Below, piece by piece: positions 1 through 6,467 of a DNA stretch of 37,071 nucleotides. The number at the start of each line of letters is the position of its first letter. The stretch's first letter is position 1. Below the pieces are notes generated by a model, which saw only the letters and a program-made list of their open reading frames with translations, did not search any database and was not told the origin of the DNA. The DNA is taken from positions 1 through 37,071 of the forward strand of contig NZ_JAIWNB010000049.1 in NCBI RefSeq assembly GCF_020215705.1. Direction: 5' to 3'. This stretch comes from Nonomuraea aurantiaca (GTDB taxonomy: Bacteria > Actinomycetota > Actinomycetes > Streptosporangiales > Streptosporangiaceae). The position numbers and the translations under genes are program-made.

Positions 1-98
1 GGGTAAGGCTCCCGGTAGACGACCGGGTTGATAGGCCGGAGGTGGAAGCACGGTAACGTGTGGAGCTGACCGGTACTAATAGGCCGAGGACTTGACCA
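1..98 (+). rRNA. 23S ribosomal RNA, 3' end (partial)
   Basis: The window opens inside the last part of a 23S rRNA. The segment carries the conserved 3'-terminal stretch of large-subunit RNA (GGTACTAATAGGCCGAGG near 72-89, then CTTGACC), which pairs with the 5' end in helix 1. The 3' end is placed at about 96-98 by similarity to actinobacterial 23S termini and could be a few bases off. A 5S gene follows after about 85 bases, so this is the tail of a 16S-23S-5S operon transcribed left to right. Confidence 0.93.
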
Positions 99-181
99 CA
101 AAGCTTTCTTGCTCGCGTCCACTATGCGATTCTGAAACAACAAACACGCTTGGTTGGTTGTGTGTTTGACAGTTTCATAGG

Positions 182-299
182 GTTACGGCGGTTATGGCGG
201 GAAGGAAACACCCGGTTACATTCCGAACCCGGAAGTTAAGCTTCCCAGCGCCGATGGTACTGCACTCGGGAGGGTGTGGGAGAGTAGGTCACCGCCGGA
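182..299 (+). rRNA. rrf: 5S ribosomal RNA
   Basis: A 118-base 5S rRNA lies just downstream of the 23S end. Recognisable blocks are the loop A/B region with CCGAACCCGGAAG at about 225-237, the GCGCCGATGGTACTGC block at about 248-263 and GGGAGAGTAGGTC near the 3' end. The 5' GGCGGT can pair with 3' ACCGCC to form the closing helix I. Boundaries are inferred from that helix and may shift by 1-2 bases. It is the last gene of the rRNA operon and is followed by several terminator hairpins. Confidence 0.95.
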
Positions 300-319
300 C
301 AATCTTTGATAGCGGGAAA

Positions 320-350
320 GGGGCTCCACGCGTGACGTGTGGGGCCCTTT
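320..350 (+). terminator. rRNA terminator hairpin 1
   Basis: GGGGCTCCACGCG pairs across a TGA loop with CGTGTGGGGCCC (G-U pairs allowed) and is followed by TTT and the motif CTGCGTT. It is the first of a series of similar hairpins downstream of 5S rRNA. Confidence 0.7.
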
Positions 351-359
351 CTGCGTTAC

Positions 360-400
360 GGGGGGTTGCACGCCTTGGCGTGTGCGGCCCCCCTTTTTTT
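360..400 (+). terminator. rRNA terminator hairpin 2 (strongest)
   Basis: A GC-rich stem (left arm starting GGGGGGTTGCACGCC, right arm CGTGTGCGGCCCCCC) is followed by seven T residues at 394-400. This is a canonical intrinsic terminator and the strongest of the series. CTGCGTT follows it, as with hairpin 1. Confidence 0.88.
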
Positions 401-417
401 CTGCGTTGTACGGTGTA

Positions 418-449
418 TGGGTCTCACGCTTTGGCGCGTGGGGCCCTTT
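418..449 (+). terminator. rRNA terminator hairpin 3
   Basis: GGGTCTCACGC pairs with GCGTGGGGCCC over a short TTTG-containing loop, followed by TTTCTTGCGTT. It is nearly the same sequence as the hairpin at 567-596, so the two are copies. Confidence 0.65.
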
Positions 450-566
450 CTTGCGTTTCCTGGCCTTGTTGGGTGCAGCCCCGCGAGGCGCGGGGCGGCC
501 TGCTGGGCGGAAGGCCAAGGTGGGAGGGGACGGCTTGGCCCGTGAGGCCCTTTCCTGCGTTGTATT

Positions 567-596
567 GGGTCTCACGCTTTGCCGCGTGGGGCCTTT
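567..596 (+). terminator. rRNA terminator hairpin 4
   Basis: GGGTCTCACGC pairs with CGCGTGGGGCC, followed by TTTT. It is a copy of the hairpin at 418-449. Between them lie a GC hairpin at about 478-497 (GCCCCGCG/CGCGGGGC) and a short GGCC stem near 537-550 followed by TTTCCTGCGTT, so five or six stem-loops occupy 320-596. Confidence 0.6.
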
Positions 597-775
597 TCTG
601 TGTTCCCGAGCTTTACATGGAGTGGCCTGAAGGAACGTGGGCATCGATCGGTGTCGATCGCGGTCGCATCGCCGCACCACAAGCCGTCCGATGCGGGCGC
701 GGTGAATTTCCGTAGGACACGAATTTCGCCGAGCTCTGCCTGCCTGCCGCGCGAGGCTGCGTTCGTAGCGCTCGT

Positions 776-1519
776 TCACTGGGTGACGCCGTGGTGGGAG
801 GTGAAGGCGAGGATGCGGTGCCAGGCGTCGGTGCAGGCGTCTTGCCATTGCTCGTAGGAGTCGTCGAAGAACGAGTGCGGGGCGCCGGCGTACACGTGCT
901 TCTCGTACGGCGTGCCGGCCCGGTCGAACTCGCCGGTCAGTGTCGCGTACTCCTCCGGGGTGGTGGCCACGTCGTCGCCCGCCAGCAGCATGAGCAGTGG
1001 TGCGGACGGGTGGCCCGCGCGGTCGCCGACGAAACGTGGTGGCCCGTAGAAGCCGACGGCTCCGGCCAGGCCGAGCCCGGCCGAGGCCAGCCGCCATGAG
1101 TAGCCGCCGCCGAGGCAGAAACCGACGCTGAATAGCGGGCCGGGGCGCCAGCCGCGGATCGTCTCCGCGGCGGTGGAGGCGTCGAGCTCGACGTGTTGCG
1201 GTTCGAGCAGGGCCATGTGGGCGTACCTGTCGAACGCCTCGTCCCGAGGGGCGATGCCGGCGCTGCGGCCGTAGTAGTCCATCACCTGGGTGTGGAAGCC
1301 GGCCTCGGCGAACCGATGGGCCAGGCGGGCGTAGAACGGGTGGAAACCCCGTACGTCGGGCATCAGCAGCACGTTGTTGCCGTTGGGGACTTCCGCGGCC
1401 GCTCGGTATGCCAGGAATCGGTTGCCGTCGGCGACGCCGATTTCCAGCGGCCCGTGCTCGGCCACCCCACCGGTGACGGCGGGGGCGGCCGGGGGACTGC
1501 TGTCGAGGTCGTGGCACAT
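776..1519 (-). CDS. Dienelactone hydrolase family protein
   Basis: An alpha/beta hydrolase of 247 residues, about the usual length for the dienelactone hydrolase family, which opens lactone or ester bonds in aromatic-degradation and related pathways in the cytoplasm. The nucleophile elbow reads GFCLGG (Cys135), the cysteine form that marks this family rather than serine hydrolases. GDD (Asp182/183) and APHSF (His215) supply the rest of the triad. The start chosen is the ATG at 1519, preceded by AGAAGGAGAA; a longer reading to 1615 lacks a ribosome site. It is divergent from an MmyB-type regulator whose start lies about 130 bases away, a layout typical of a regulator and its target. The substrate cannot be read from the sequence. 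Confidence 0.88.
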   Translation of the reverse strand: MCHDLDSSPPAAPAVTGGVAEHGPLEIGVADGNRFLAYRAAAEVPNGNNVLLMPDVRGFHPFYARLAHRFAEAGFHTQVMDYYGRSAGIAPRDEAFDRYAHMALLEPQHVELDASTAAETIRGWRPGPLFSVGFCLGGGYSWRLASAGLGLAGAVGFYGPPRFVGDRAGHPSAPLLMLLAGDDVATTPEEYATLTGEFDRAGTPYEKHVYAGAPHSFFDDSYEQWQDACTDAWHRILAFTSHHGVTQ

Positions 1520-1650
1520 CGTGGGGTTCTCCTTCTTCCCGTCTGATGGGTGAAAGCCTGCCCGGGGCTTCGGGGGTGGCCCAGGCTCGGTGGTTCCGGG
1601 TACTGGCAGGGCCACCCTTCGCGGCGGAGGTAGCCGACATACTGGGCTTC

Positions 1651-2481
1651 GTGGGGGAACGACATGAGCTGGCGGGCTTCCTGCGGTCGCGCAGGGAGCG
1701 GGTCACACCGGAGAGCGTCGGGATCAGGGGACTGGGGCGGCGCCGGGTGGCGGGGCTGCGCCGCGAGGAGGTCGCGCAGCTCGCCGGGATCAGCGCCGAG
1801 TACTACCAGCGGCTGGAGCAGGGGCGAGCCGCGCATCCGTCACCCGAGGTCCTCGATGCCCTCGGCGCCGCGTTGCGCCTCGACGACGTGGAGCGCGCGC
1901 ACCTGCGTACCCTGGCCGGTCCCGTACGGGAGCGGCGGCGCGCGGCACCCGCCGCCGACGTCGCCCGGCCGGAACTGGTGGGCATGCTGGACTTGATCCG
2001 CGCGCCCGCCATGGTGATCAACGACCGGTTCGACGTCCTGGTGGCCAACGCCGTGGCCGCGCGCCTGTTCAGGTTCGAGGGGGGTCGTGCCAATCTGGCC
2101 CGGCGGCTGTTCTTGAGCCCGGACGGCAAGGACCTGTACGTGGAGTGGGATCAGGTCGCCGCCGAGACCGCCGGGCAGTTACGGGTCACATCCGGGAGGT
2201 ATCCGAAGGATGCCGAGCTGGCCGGCCTGATCCGCGAGCTGCGTGAGAAGAGTGTGATGTTTCGCGCGTTATGGGGTGGCGGTGACGTCAGCATGCGCAC
2301 GCATGGGGTGAAAAGCTTCAGGCACCCCGCCCTGGGCACCGTGACCTTCTCCTACGAGCATTTTGTCCCTGTCGGGGACTCCCGGCAGCGGCTGATCGTG
2401 CTCGTGCCGGTCGCGGGCAGCGCCACCGAGGCGGCGGTGCAGCTGCTCGCGAGCTGGGCGCTCTCGCCGGCGTATGACTGA
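1651..2481 (+). CDS. XRE/MmyB-type helix-turn-helix transcriptional regulator
   Basis: A DNA-binding regulator of about 276 residues. The N-terminal helix-turn-helix contains RREEVAQLAGIS and YYQRLEQGR, the signature of actinobacterial regulators that pair an XRE domain with a C-terminal MmyB-like ligand-binding domain (PAS-like fold, thought to bind a small or fatty-acyl ligand). The C-terminal half carries the usual AMVINDRFDVLVANAVA and LRVTSGRYPKDAELAGLI segments. The start is uncertain. GTG at 1651 puts HELAGFLRSRRERVTPE near the N-terminus as in the family; the ATG at 1546 gives an unusual extension without a ribosome site. It is divergent from the dienelactone hydrolase gene, its most likely target. 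The ligand is unknown. Confidence 0.9.
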   Translation: MGERHELAGFLRSRRERVTPESVGIRGLGRRRVAGLRREEVAQLAGISAEYYQRLEQGRAAHPSPEVLDALGAALRLDDVERAHLRTLAGPVRERRRAAPAADVARPELVGMLDLIRAPAMVINDRFDVLVANAVAARLFRFEGGRANLARRLFLSPDGKDLYVEWDQVAAETAGQLRVTSGRYPKDAELAGLIRELREKSVMFRALWGGGDVSMRTHGVKSFRHPALGTVTFSYEHFVPVGDSRQRLIVLVPVAGSATEAAVQLLASWALSPAYD

Positions 2482-3019
2482 TTGGTGCTTCCGGATGTAG
2501 GCGGCGGCCCCAGGCGCGTTTCCTCGGACAGCAGGCGTGGTGACGGTCTTGCCGACCTTGTGCGCTGTGACCCAGGCAGTAGGTAGGACAAGAACAGGGC
2601 ATTCCGACCGGCGTAGGGCTTCTCGGTGTTGAACGCTCGGGCCGCAGCGCGCGGCCCCGCCAGGTACGCGCACGCCTCGACGTGCAGCCCGAGGTTCTCA
2701 TCGATCACCACCCACAACACCGACTCATCGTCGGCCGGCGCCCGCCCAGGCCCGACACAGAAAGAGAACCGGCAACGGCCAGTGGGCCCGGGTCTGTGTG
2801 GCTCGCGGCGTCGGCGGGCTTCGGATCGAGGCGGGTGACATCGAGATCGCGGTGGTTTCGCGGGCCTGAGCAGTTCGCGCTGGCGGTGACATGCGCCGGA
2901 GAAGTTTTGTAGTGCGCTCAGGCCGGTGACCCGCGCCGTCCTGGCCCGGTGCGCCGAGAGGCGTCGCACCCCGACGCCCTAGCATGGAACTCGAAGATCC
3001 GAACTCTGGGAGAGGCACT
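2482..3019. other. Gene-poor segment with integrase relic
   Basis: No intact gene is supported between the regulator and the deaminase. The segment holds the integrase remnant (about 2560-2735) and otherwise shows only short overlapping frames without ribosome sites. It may be a scar of a lost mobile element. Confidence 0.5.
2560..2735 (-). pseudogene. Relic of a tyrosine recombinase (integrase) N-terminal domain
   Basis: On the minus strand a stretch of about 55 codons reads as the start of an actinobacterial tyrosine recombinase. It has VIDENLGLHVEACAYLAG followed by RAFNTEKPYAGRNALFLSYL, the SAM-like core-binding N-domain that normally continues for about 300 more residues to the R-H-R-Y catalytic part. 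Here the match ends near 2565, and the downstream frames show nothing integrase-like before the regulator gene is reached. I read it as a decayed, truncated integrase. The assignment rests on recalled family patterns, not on an alignment. The opposite strand has no better explanation for this segment. Confidence 0.45.
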
Positions 3020-3502
3020 GTGACGACTGAAGCCGACCTGCGGCACCTGCGTCGATGCGTGGAGTTGGCGACGGAGGCGCTGGAGGTGGGAGACGAGCCG
3101 TTCGGGTCCGTGCTCGTATCCGCTGACGGAATCGTGCTCGCCGAGGATCACAACCGCGTGGCCGCCGGCGACCACACCCGGCATCCGGAGTTCGAGCTGG
3201 CTCGGTGGGCAGCCGCGCATATGACGATTGACGAAAGGGCGGCCGCGACCGTCTACACCTCTGGGGAGCACTGCCCGATGTGTGCGGCCGCGCACGGCTG
3301 GGTCGGGTTGGGGCGCATCGTGTACGCGAGTTCGTCGGAGCAGCTTGCCGGGTGGCTGGCCGACTTGGGTGTGCCGGCGCCGCCGGTGCGGACGCTGCCG
3401 ATCCAGCAGGTCGTTCCTGACGCTGTGGTGGAGGGGCCGGTGCCGGAGCTTGCCGCCCAGGTGCGGGAGCTGCACCGCCGTCGGCACGGCGCCGTCGGCT
3501 GA
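3020..3502 (+). CDS. CMP/dCMP-type (nucleoside) deaminase family protein
   Basis: A zinc-dependent deaminase of 160 residues from the cytidine deaminase-like superfamily (guanine deaminase/TadA/dCMP branch). The zinc site is visible as HPEFE (His55, catalytic Glu57) and EHCPMCAAA (Cys85, Cys88). Most relatives have HAE and PCxxC; here these are HPE and HCPMC, so the substrate may differ. EPFGSVLV is the conserved first strand. GTG at 3020 has GGGAGAGG just upstream; a longer ATG reading from 2984 is possible but less well supported. It stands alone and converges on the phzF-like gene. A guanine- or cytosine-type deaminase is plausible, but the exact base is not determined. Confidence 0.85.
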   Translation: MTTEADLRHLRRCVELATEALEVGDEPFGSVLVSADGIVLAEDHNRVAAGDHTRHPEFELARWAAAHMTIDERAAATVYTSGEHCPMCAAAHGWVGLGRIVYASSSEQLAGWLADLGVPAPPVRTLPIQQVVPDAVVEGPVPELAAQVRELHRRRHGAVG

Positions 3503-3594
3503 GGTTCGCCCGGTACGGACGCCGTCACAGCCGCCTTCCGAAGTCCGCGATACGGGCTCCGGCAGGTCACATGGCGGCGGGGCTGCACAGAAAA

Positions 3595-3701
3595 GTGCGG
3601 GCCGCGTCAAGCGTGCGGGCCCATGCCGATGGTCGGACTGCCGGGGCGGACGTGCAGGCCCGTCTAGTCGGATGTCCCATCACACGTGCGGGCCGCGTCA
3701 A
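3595..3701. repeat. Short direct repeat between convergent genes
   Basis: A 16-base sequence, GTGCGGGCCGCGTCAA, occurs at 3595-3610 and again at 3686-3701, with a related CGTGCGGGCC at 3612-3621. It sits between the convergent deaminase and phzF-like genes. No T-rich terminator is evident here, so the repeat may mark slippage or a recombination scar. Confidence 0.5.
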
Positions 3702-3725
3702 AACGTGCGGCGTCCGCTCATCCCG

Positions 3726-4490
3726 TCAGACGTGTAGCTCCCCCGACAGCACCGTGACCGCTCGCCCCGCCAGATGTACGCGATCGCCGTCCAACCGCAC
3801 GTGCACCAGCCCGCCCCGAGCAGACAGTTGCGCGCCCACCATGGTGTCCCGCCCCAGCCGCTGCCCCCAGTAAGGAGCCAGTGCGCAGTGTGCCGATCCC
3901 GTCACCGGGTCCTCCGGCACCCCCACGTTCGGGGCGAAGAAGCGGGACACGAAGTCGGTCGACGAACCCCGCGCCGTGACGATCACGCCGCGGGCCTCGA
4001 CGGTGGCCAGTGCCGCGATGTCGGGTGCGAGTGAACGTATCGTCGCCTCCGATTCCAGCTCCACCACCAGGTCGAGATTGCTCCTCCCGACCTGCACCGG
4101 TGCAGCTCCAAGTGCATTTTCCAACCCGTCGGGAACGGCTGTCGGCGACACTTCCTTCGCCGGGAAATCCATCGTGATCATGCCGTTGGCCATGCGATTC
4201 ACGGTGAGTGTTCCGCTGGCCGTACTGAATTCGAGCTGACCGCCGGCCGCACCTGTGGAATAGAGCACATGTGCGGTGGCCAGCGTGGCATGGCCGCAGA
4301 GGGAGACCTCGACCGCCGGGGTGAACCAGCGTAGCGAATCGCCGAGCAGGAAGGCGGTCTCCGACAGGTTCATTTCCGTGGCCACTGCCTGCATCCATGA
4401 CTCGGGAGAGGGGGACTCCAGCAGGCACACCGCGGCCGGATTGCCCCGGAAAGAAGTGTCGGTGAAGGCATCTACAGTGAACACGCGCAT
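3726..4490 (-). CDS. PhzF family isomerase-like protein
   Basis: A 254-residue member of the PhzF/DapF-like fold. PhzF itself isomerises trans-2,3-dihydro-3-hydroxyanthranilate in phenazine synthesis, but most genomic members have unknown substrates. Family marks are VDAFTDTSFRGNPAAV at the N-terminus, NLSETAF with the catalytic Glu44, and CGHATLATAHVL. In the second half, PVTGSAHCALAPYW is the mirrored active-site loop. The length is a little short for the family (about 260-300). The ATG at 4490 starts the conserved first strand directly. No other phenazine genes are nearby, so phenazine synthesis is not implied. Confidence 0.88.
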   Translation of the reverse strand: MRVFTVDAFTDTSFRGNPAAVCLLESPSPESWMQAVATEMNLSETAFLLGDSLRWFTPAVEVSLCGHATLATAHVLYSTGAAGGQLEFSTASGTLTVNRMANGMITMDFPAKEVSPTAVPDGLENALGAAPVQVGRSNLDLVVELESEATIRSLAPDIAALATVEARGVIVTARGSSTDFVSRFFAPNVGVPEDPVTGSAHCALAPYWGQRLGRDTMVGAQLSARGGLVHVRLDGDRVHLAGRAVTVLSGELHV

Positions 4491-4517
4491 GTATCGAGGC
4501 TATCGGGGGAGAGATAT

Positions 4518-4532
4518 CCAGGTGATACCTGG
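4518..4532. promoter_or_regulatory. Palindrome upstream of the phzF-like gene
   Basis: CCAGGT-GAT-ACCTGG is a perfect inverted repeat (6-bp arms, 3-bp centre) 28 bases upstream of the phzF-like start, in the gap to the divergent sepF-like gene. Its place suits an operator. The regulator is unknown, and the dyad could also be chance. Confidence 0.35.
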
Positions 4533-4654
4533 CCGCTAGCCGTACAAAATGGAATTAGTTGTGGGCGTGTCGCACGGCGAACTTCTCGCCGTCGGTTAAC
4601 GTCCAATGGTGGGACGTGCCGATTGAGGTGAGTTCCTGAGGAAAGGACAAGCCG

Positions 4655-5035
4655 ATGGGGGCAGTGCGCAAGGTGGTGAGCTACCTTGGCCTGGGCGGGA
4701 TAGACCACTACGACGACGGCTACGACGACGAGCAGTACGAAGAGGAGTACATGCCGGCGACGGAGCGGGCGGCGAGGCGCTGGCGTTCGACCGCCGACTC
4801 GTCACGAATCGTGATGGTTCAGCCGCTCAAGTACAACGACGCGCCGATGATCGGGCAGCACTTCCGTGATGGCCAGACGGTGATCATGGACGTGACGGGC
4901 ATGCCGATGCCGGAGGCGACCCGGATGGTCGACTTCGCGGCCGGTCTGGCCTATGGCTGTGAGGGTCGGATCGAGCGCATCGCCGACCGCGTGTTCCTGC
5001 TCGCGCCGGCCCACGTGGAGATCGAGAGCTCCTAG
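4655..5035 (+). CDS. SepF-like cell division protein
   Basis: A SepF-family protein of 126 residues. SepF anchors FtsZ to the membrane and bundles its filaments. Visible parts are a short N-terminal amphipathic-type segment (MGAVRKVVSYLGLGG), an acidic linker rich in Asp, Glu and Tyr (about 18-32), and the compact SepF domain with IVMVQPLKYNDAPMIGQHF, VIMDVTGM and RMVDFAAGLAYG. It ends LLAPAHVEIES without the usual extra tail, and is shorter than the main actinobacterial SepF (about 150-210). No ftsZ or division cluster is near, so this is probably a paralogue like the SepF-like proteins of Streptomyces. AGGAAAGGA precedes the ATG. Its stop overlaps that of the convergent gene through one CTAG. 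Confidence 0.85.
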   Translation: MGAVRKVVSYLGLGGIDHYDDGYDDEQYEEEYMPATERAARRWRSTADSSRIVMVQPLKYNDAPMIGQHFRDGQTVIMDVTGMPMPEATRMVDFAAGLAYGCEGRIERIADRVFLLAPAHVEIESS

Positions 5036-6393
5036 GCCGCGCGCGGGCCGCGACGGATCAGCCGGGTGAGCTCGGCCGAGTCGTCCGCGGCCTGTTCCGC
5101 TCGCGTGACCGCCTCACGCGCGTATCCATGCAGCGCCCACACCGCGCCGTCGGCCAGCTCCTTGAGCTCGGCGATCTGCGCGGCCACGTAACGGGCGTCC
5201 GATTCAACGGCCTTGCGGCGCCGCCAGAGTTGCCAGCCCGCCAGGCCGAGCAGTGCCACCCCCGGTGCGGCGAGCACGGGCACCTCCAGCCCATCGGCCA
5301 GCAGGGCGCCGAGGAGAAGACCGACCCCCGCCACGATCAGCGCGACGGCCGCCCATGGCGGCCGTCGCCGCATCGTCCCCTGGGCCACGATCTCGCGTTC
5401 GGCCGCCGCGAGCGAGGCGTCGTCCGGCCCCTCAGGGTGTAGCTCGATGTGGTGGCCGAGCAGCGACACGGTCACCGTGGCGGGCGGCGTGAGCCGGCTT
5501 TCGGACTCGAGCTCCTCCGCGACGCCGCGCAGGATCGGGCCCGCCACGTGCAGGGCGAGCGCCGCCAGATGCGGGTCGGCGCCGGGGCGCAGGTCGTCGA
5601 GGAGGTGCGAGCTCAGCGAGGCCATCGGTCCCGCGGGGCCGCCGAGCCCGATGAGTGAGCGGAGTACGGCCAGCGGCTCGTCCTCCTCCCATGCCGCGGC
5701 GGGGCTGCCGGAGCTGTTGGTCAGCGGGGTGGAGGAGTCGTGCTCGGCCTGCCGCGCCGAGGTGATCTCCGCGCACCGGGCACGCAGCCGGGCGAGCCGC
5801 GCGGCGGCCTGGACGGGCGTGGCGAGTTCGGGGATCTCCGCCATCTCCGGGAAGTCGAGCAGCGAAGGGGGCACGACCACCGACGGCTCACCGGGGAGGA
5901 GCGCCTGTGTCCACTGCACCGCGTCCGCGTGCTCGGGTACGGCCACCGCGTCGAGCTTGCGGAGTACGAAGATCTTCCCGGCGGGACCGTAGGCTCCCCG
6001 GGCCGCAGCCAGCCACAGCGCGCGCTGACCGTGGGTGACCGGCTGGTCGAGTGACAGGTCGCCGAAGGCGGTGCCGAGCCAGGAGGCGTGGATGCGGCTG
6101 CCGTGACCCGCGACGGCCAGGGCGAGAGCCAGGAAGAGCGCGGTCTGCTGCTGATCGCGCCCGGCCGCCTTGCTCAGCGGCGCCAGCGGGTCGTCACCGG
6201 CGAGGATCGCCACCAGCGCTTCGACGGCGGGTGGCAGCCAGTAGCCAGGTTTGTCGGGAAAGTCGGGCGGGGCCGGGGGCGCGGCGCCGTTGGCGGCCAG
6301 GTGAGACAGCAGCGCCTCGGCATATCGGTGCAGCTCGGTTGCTGCTTGGGGGTCGGCAGTCAGGTCCGTGCTCAAGGCAGAGAACTCCCCCAT
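5032..6393 (-). CDS. Uncharacterised membrane protein, 453 residues
   Basis: I do not recognise a named family. The first 300 residues are Ala/Leu-rich and helical, with a conserved-looking segment around KPGYWLPPAVEALVAILAGDDPLAPLSKAAGRD and GKIFVLRKLDAV split over two stretches, then a low-complexity Ser/Glu linker near 220-240. Two hydrophobic helices follow (AAVALIVAGVGLLLGALLA and VPVLAAPGVALLGLAGWQL), closing with WRRRK and a charged, probably coiled C-terminal helix (about 395-453). Codon use and length support a real gene. ATG at 6393 has TGAGG upstream. It lies 74 bases after argS on the same strand and may be read from the argS transcript. The role is unknown; a cytoplasmic-facing membrane scaffold is only a guess. 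Confidence 0.75.
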   Translation of the reverse strand: MGEFSALSTDLTADPQAATELHRYAEALLSHLAANGAAPPAPPDFPDKPGYWLPPAVEALVAILAGDDPLAPLSKAAGRDQQQTALFLALALAVAGHGSRIHASWLGTAFGDLSLDQPVTHGQRALWLAAARGAYGPAGKIFVLRKLDAVAVPEHADAVQWTQALLPGEPSVVVPPSLLDFPEMAEIPELATPVQAAARLARLRARCAEITSARQAEHDSSTPLTNSSGSPAAAWEEDEPLAVLRSLIGLGGPAGPMASLSSHLLDDLRPGADPHLAALALHVAGPILRGVAEELESESRLTPPATVTVSLLGHHIELHPEGPDDASLAAAEREIVAQGTMRRRPPWAAVALIVAGVGLLLGALLADGLEVPVLAAPGVALLGLAGWQLWRRRKAVESDARYVAAQIAELKELADGAVWALHGYAREAVTRAEQAADDSAELTRLIRRGPRAA

Positions 6394-6467
6394 AGTGGCC
6401 TCAGTTCATGACCGCGTAAAGCCTAGCCGGGGGGCGCGCCGTCCAGGTGGAGGCGCGCCCGCACGTG

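Larger units (their letters stand above)
300..775. other. Gene-free region between the rRNA operon and the hydrolase gene
   Basis: Bases 300-600 are filled by the tandem terminator array. Bases 600-775 hold no recognisable gene or strong signal. The hydrolase gene converges on this array from the right, so the array may also stop transcription coming from that side. Confidence 0.6.

Noticed and set aside
1494..1665. Small minus-strand ORF starting MSFPHEAQYVGYLRR
   Set aside because: It reads plausibly but overlaps both the regulator start and the hydrolase leader, has no convincing ribosome site, and I recognise no family.
216..1706. Minus-strand frame of 496 codons covering 5S rRNA and the hydrolase gene
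   Set aside because: It runs across the 5S rRNA and terminators, is very Arg/Pro-rich, and overlaps the well-supported hydrolase in another frame.
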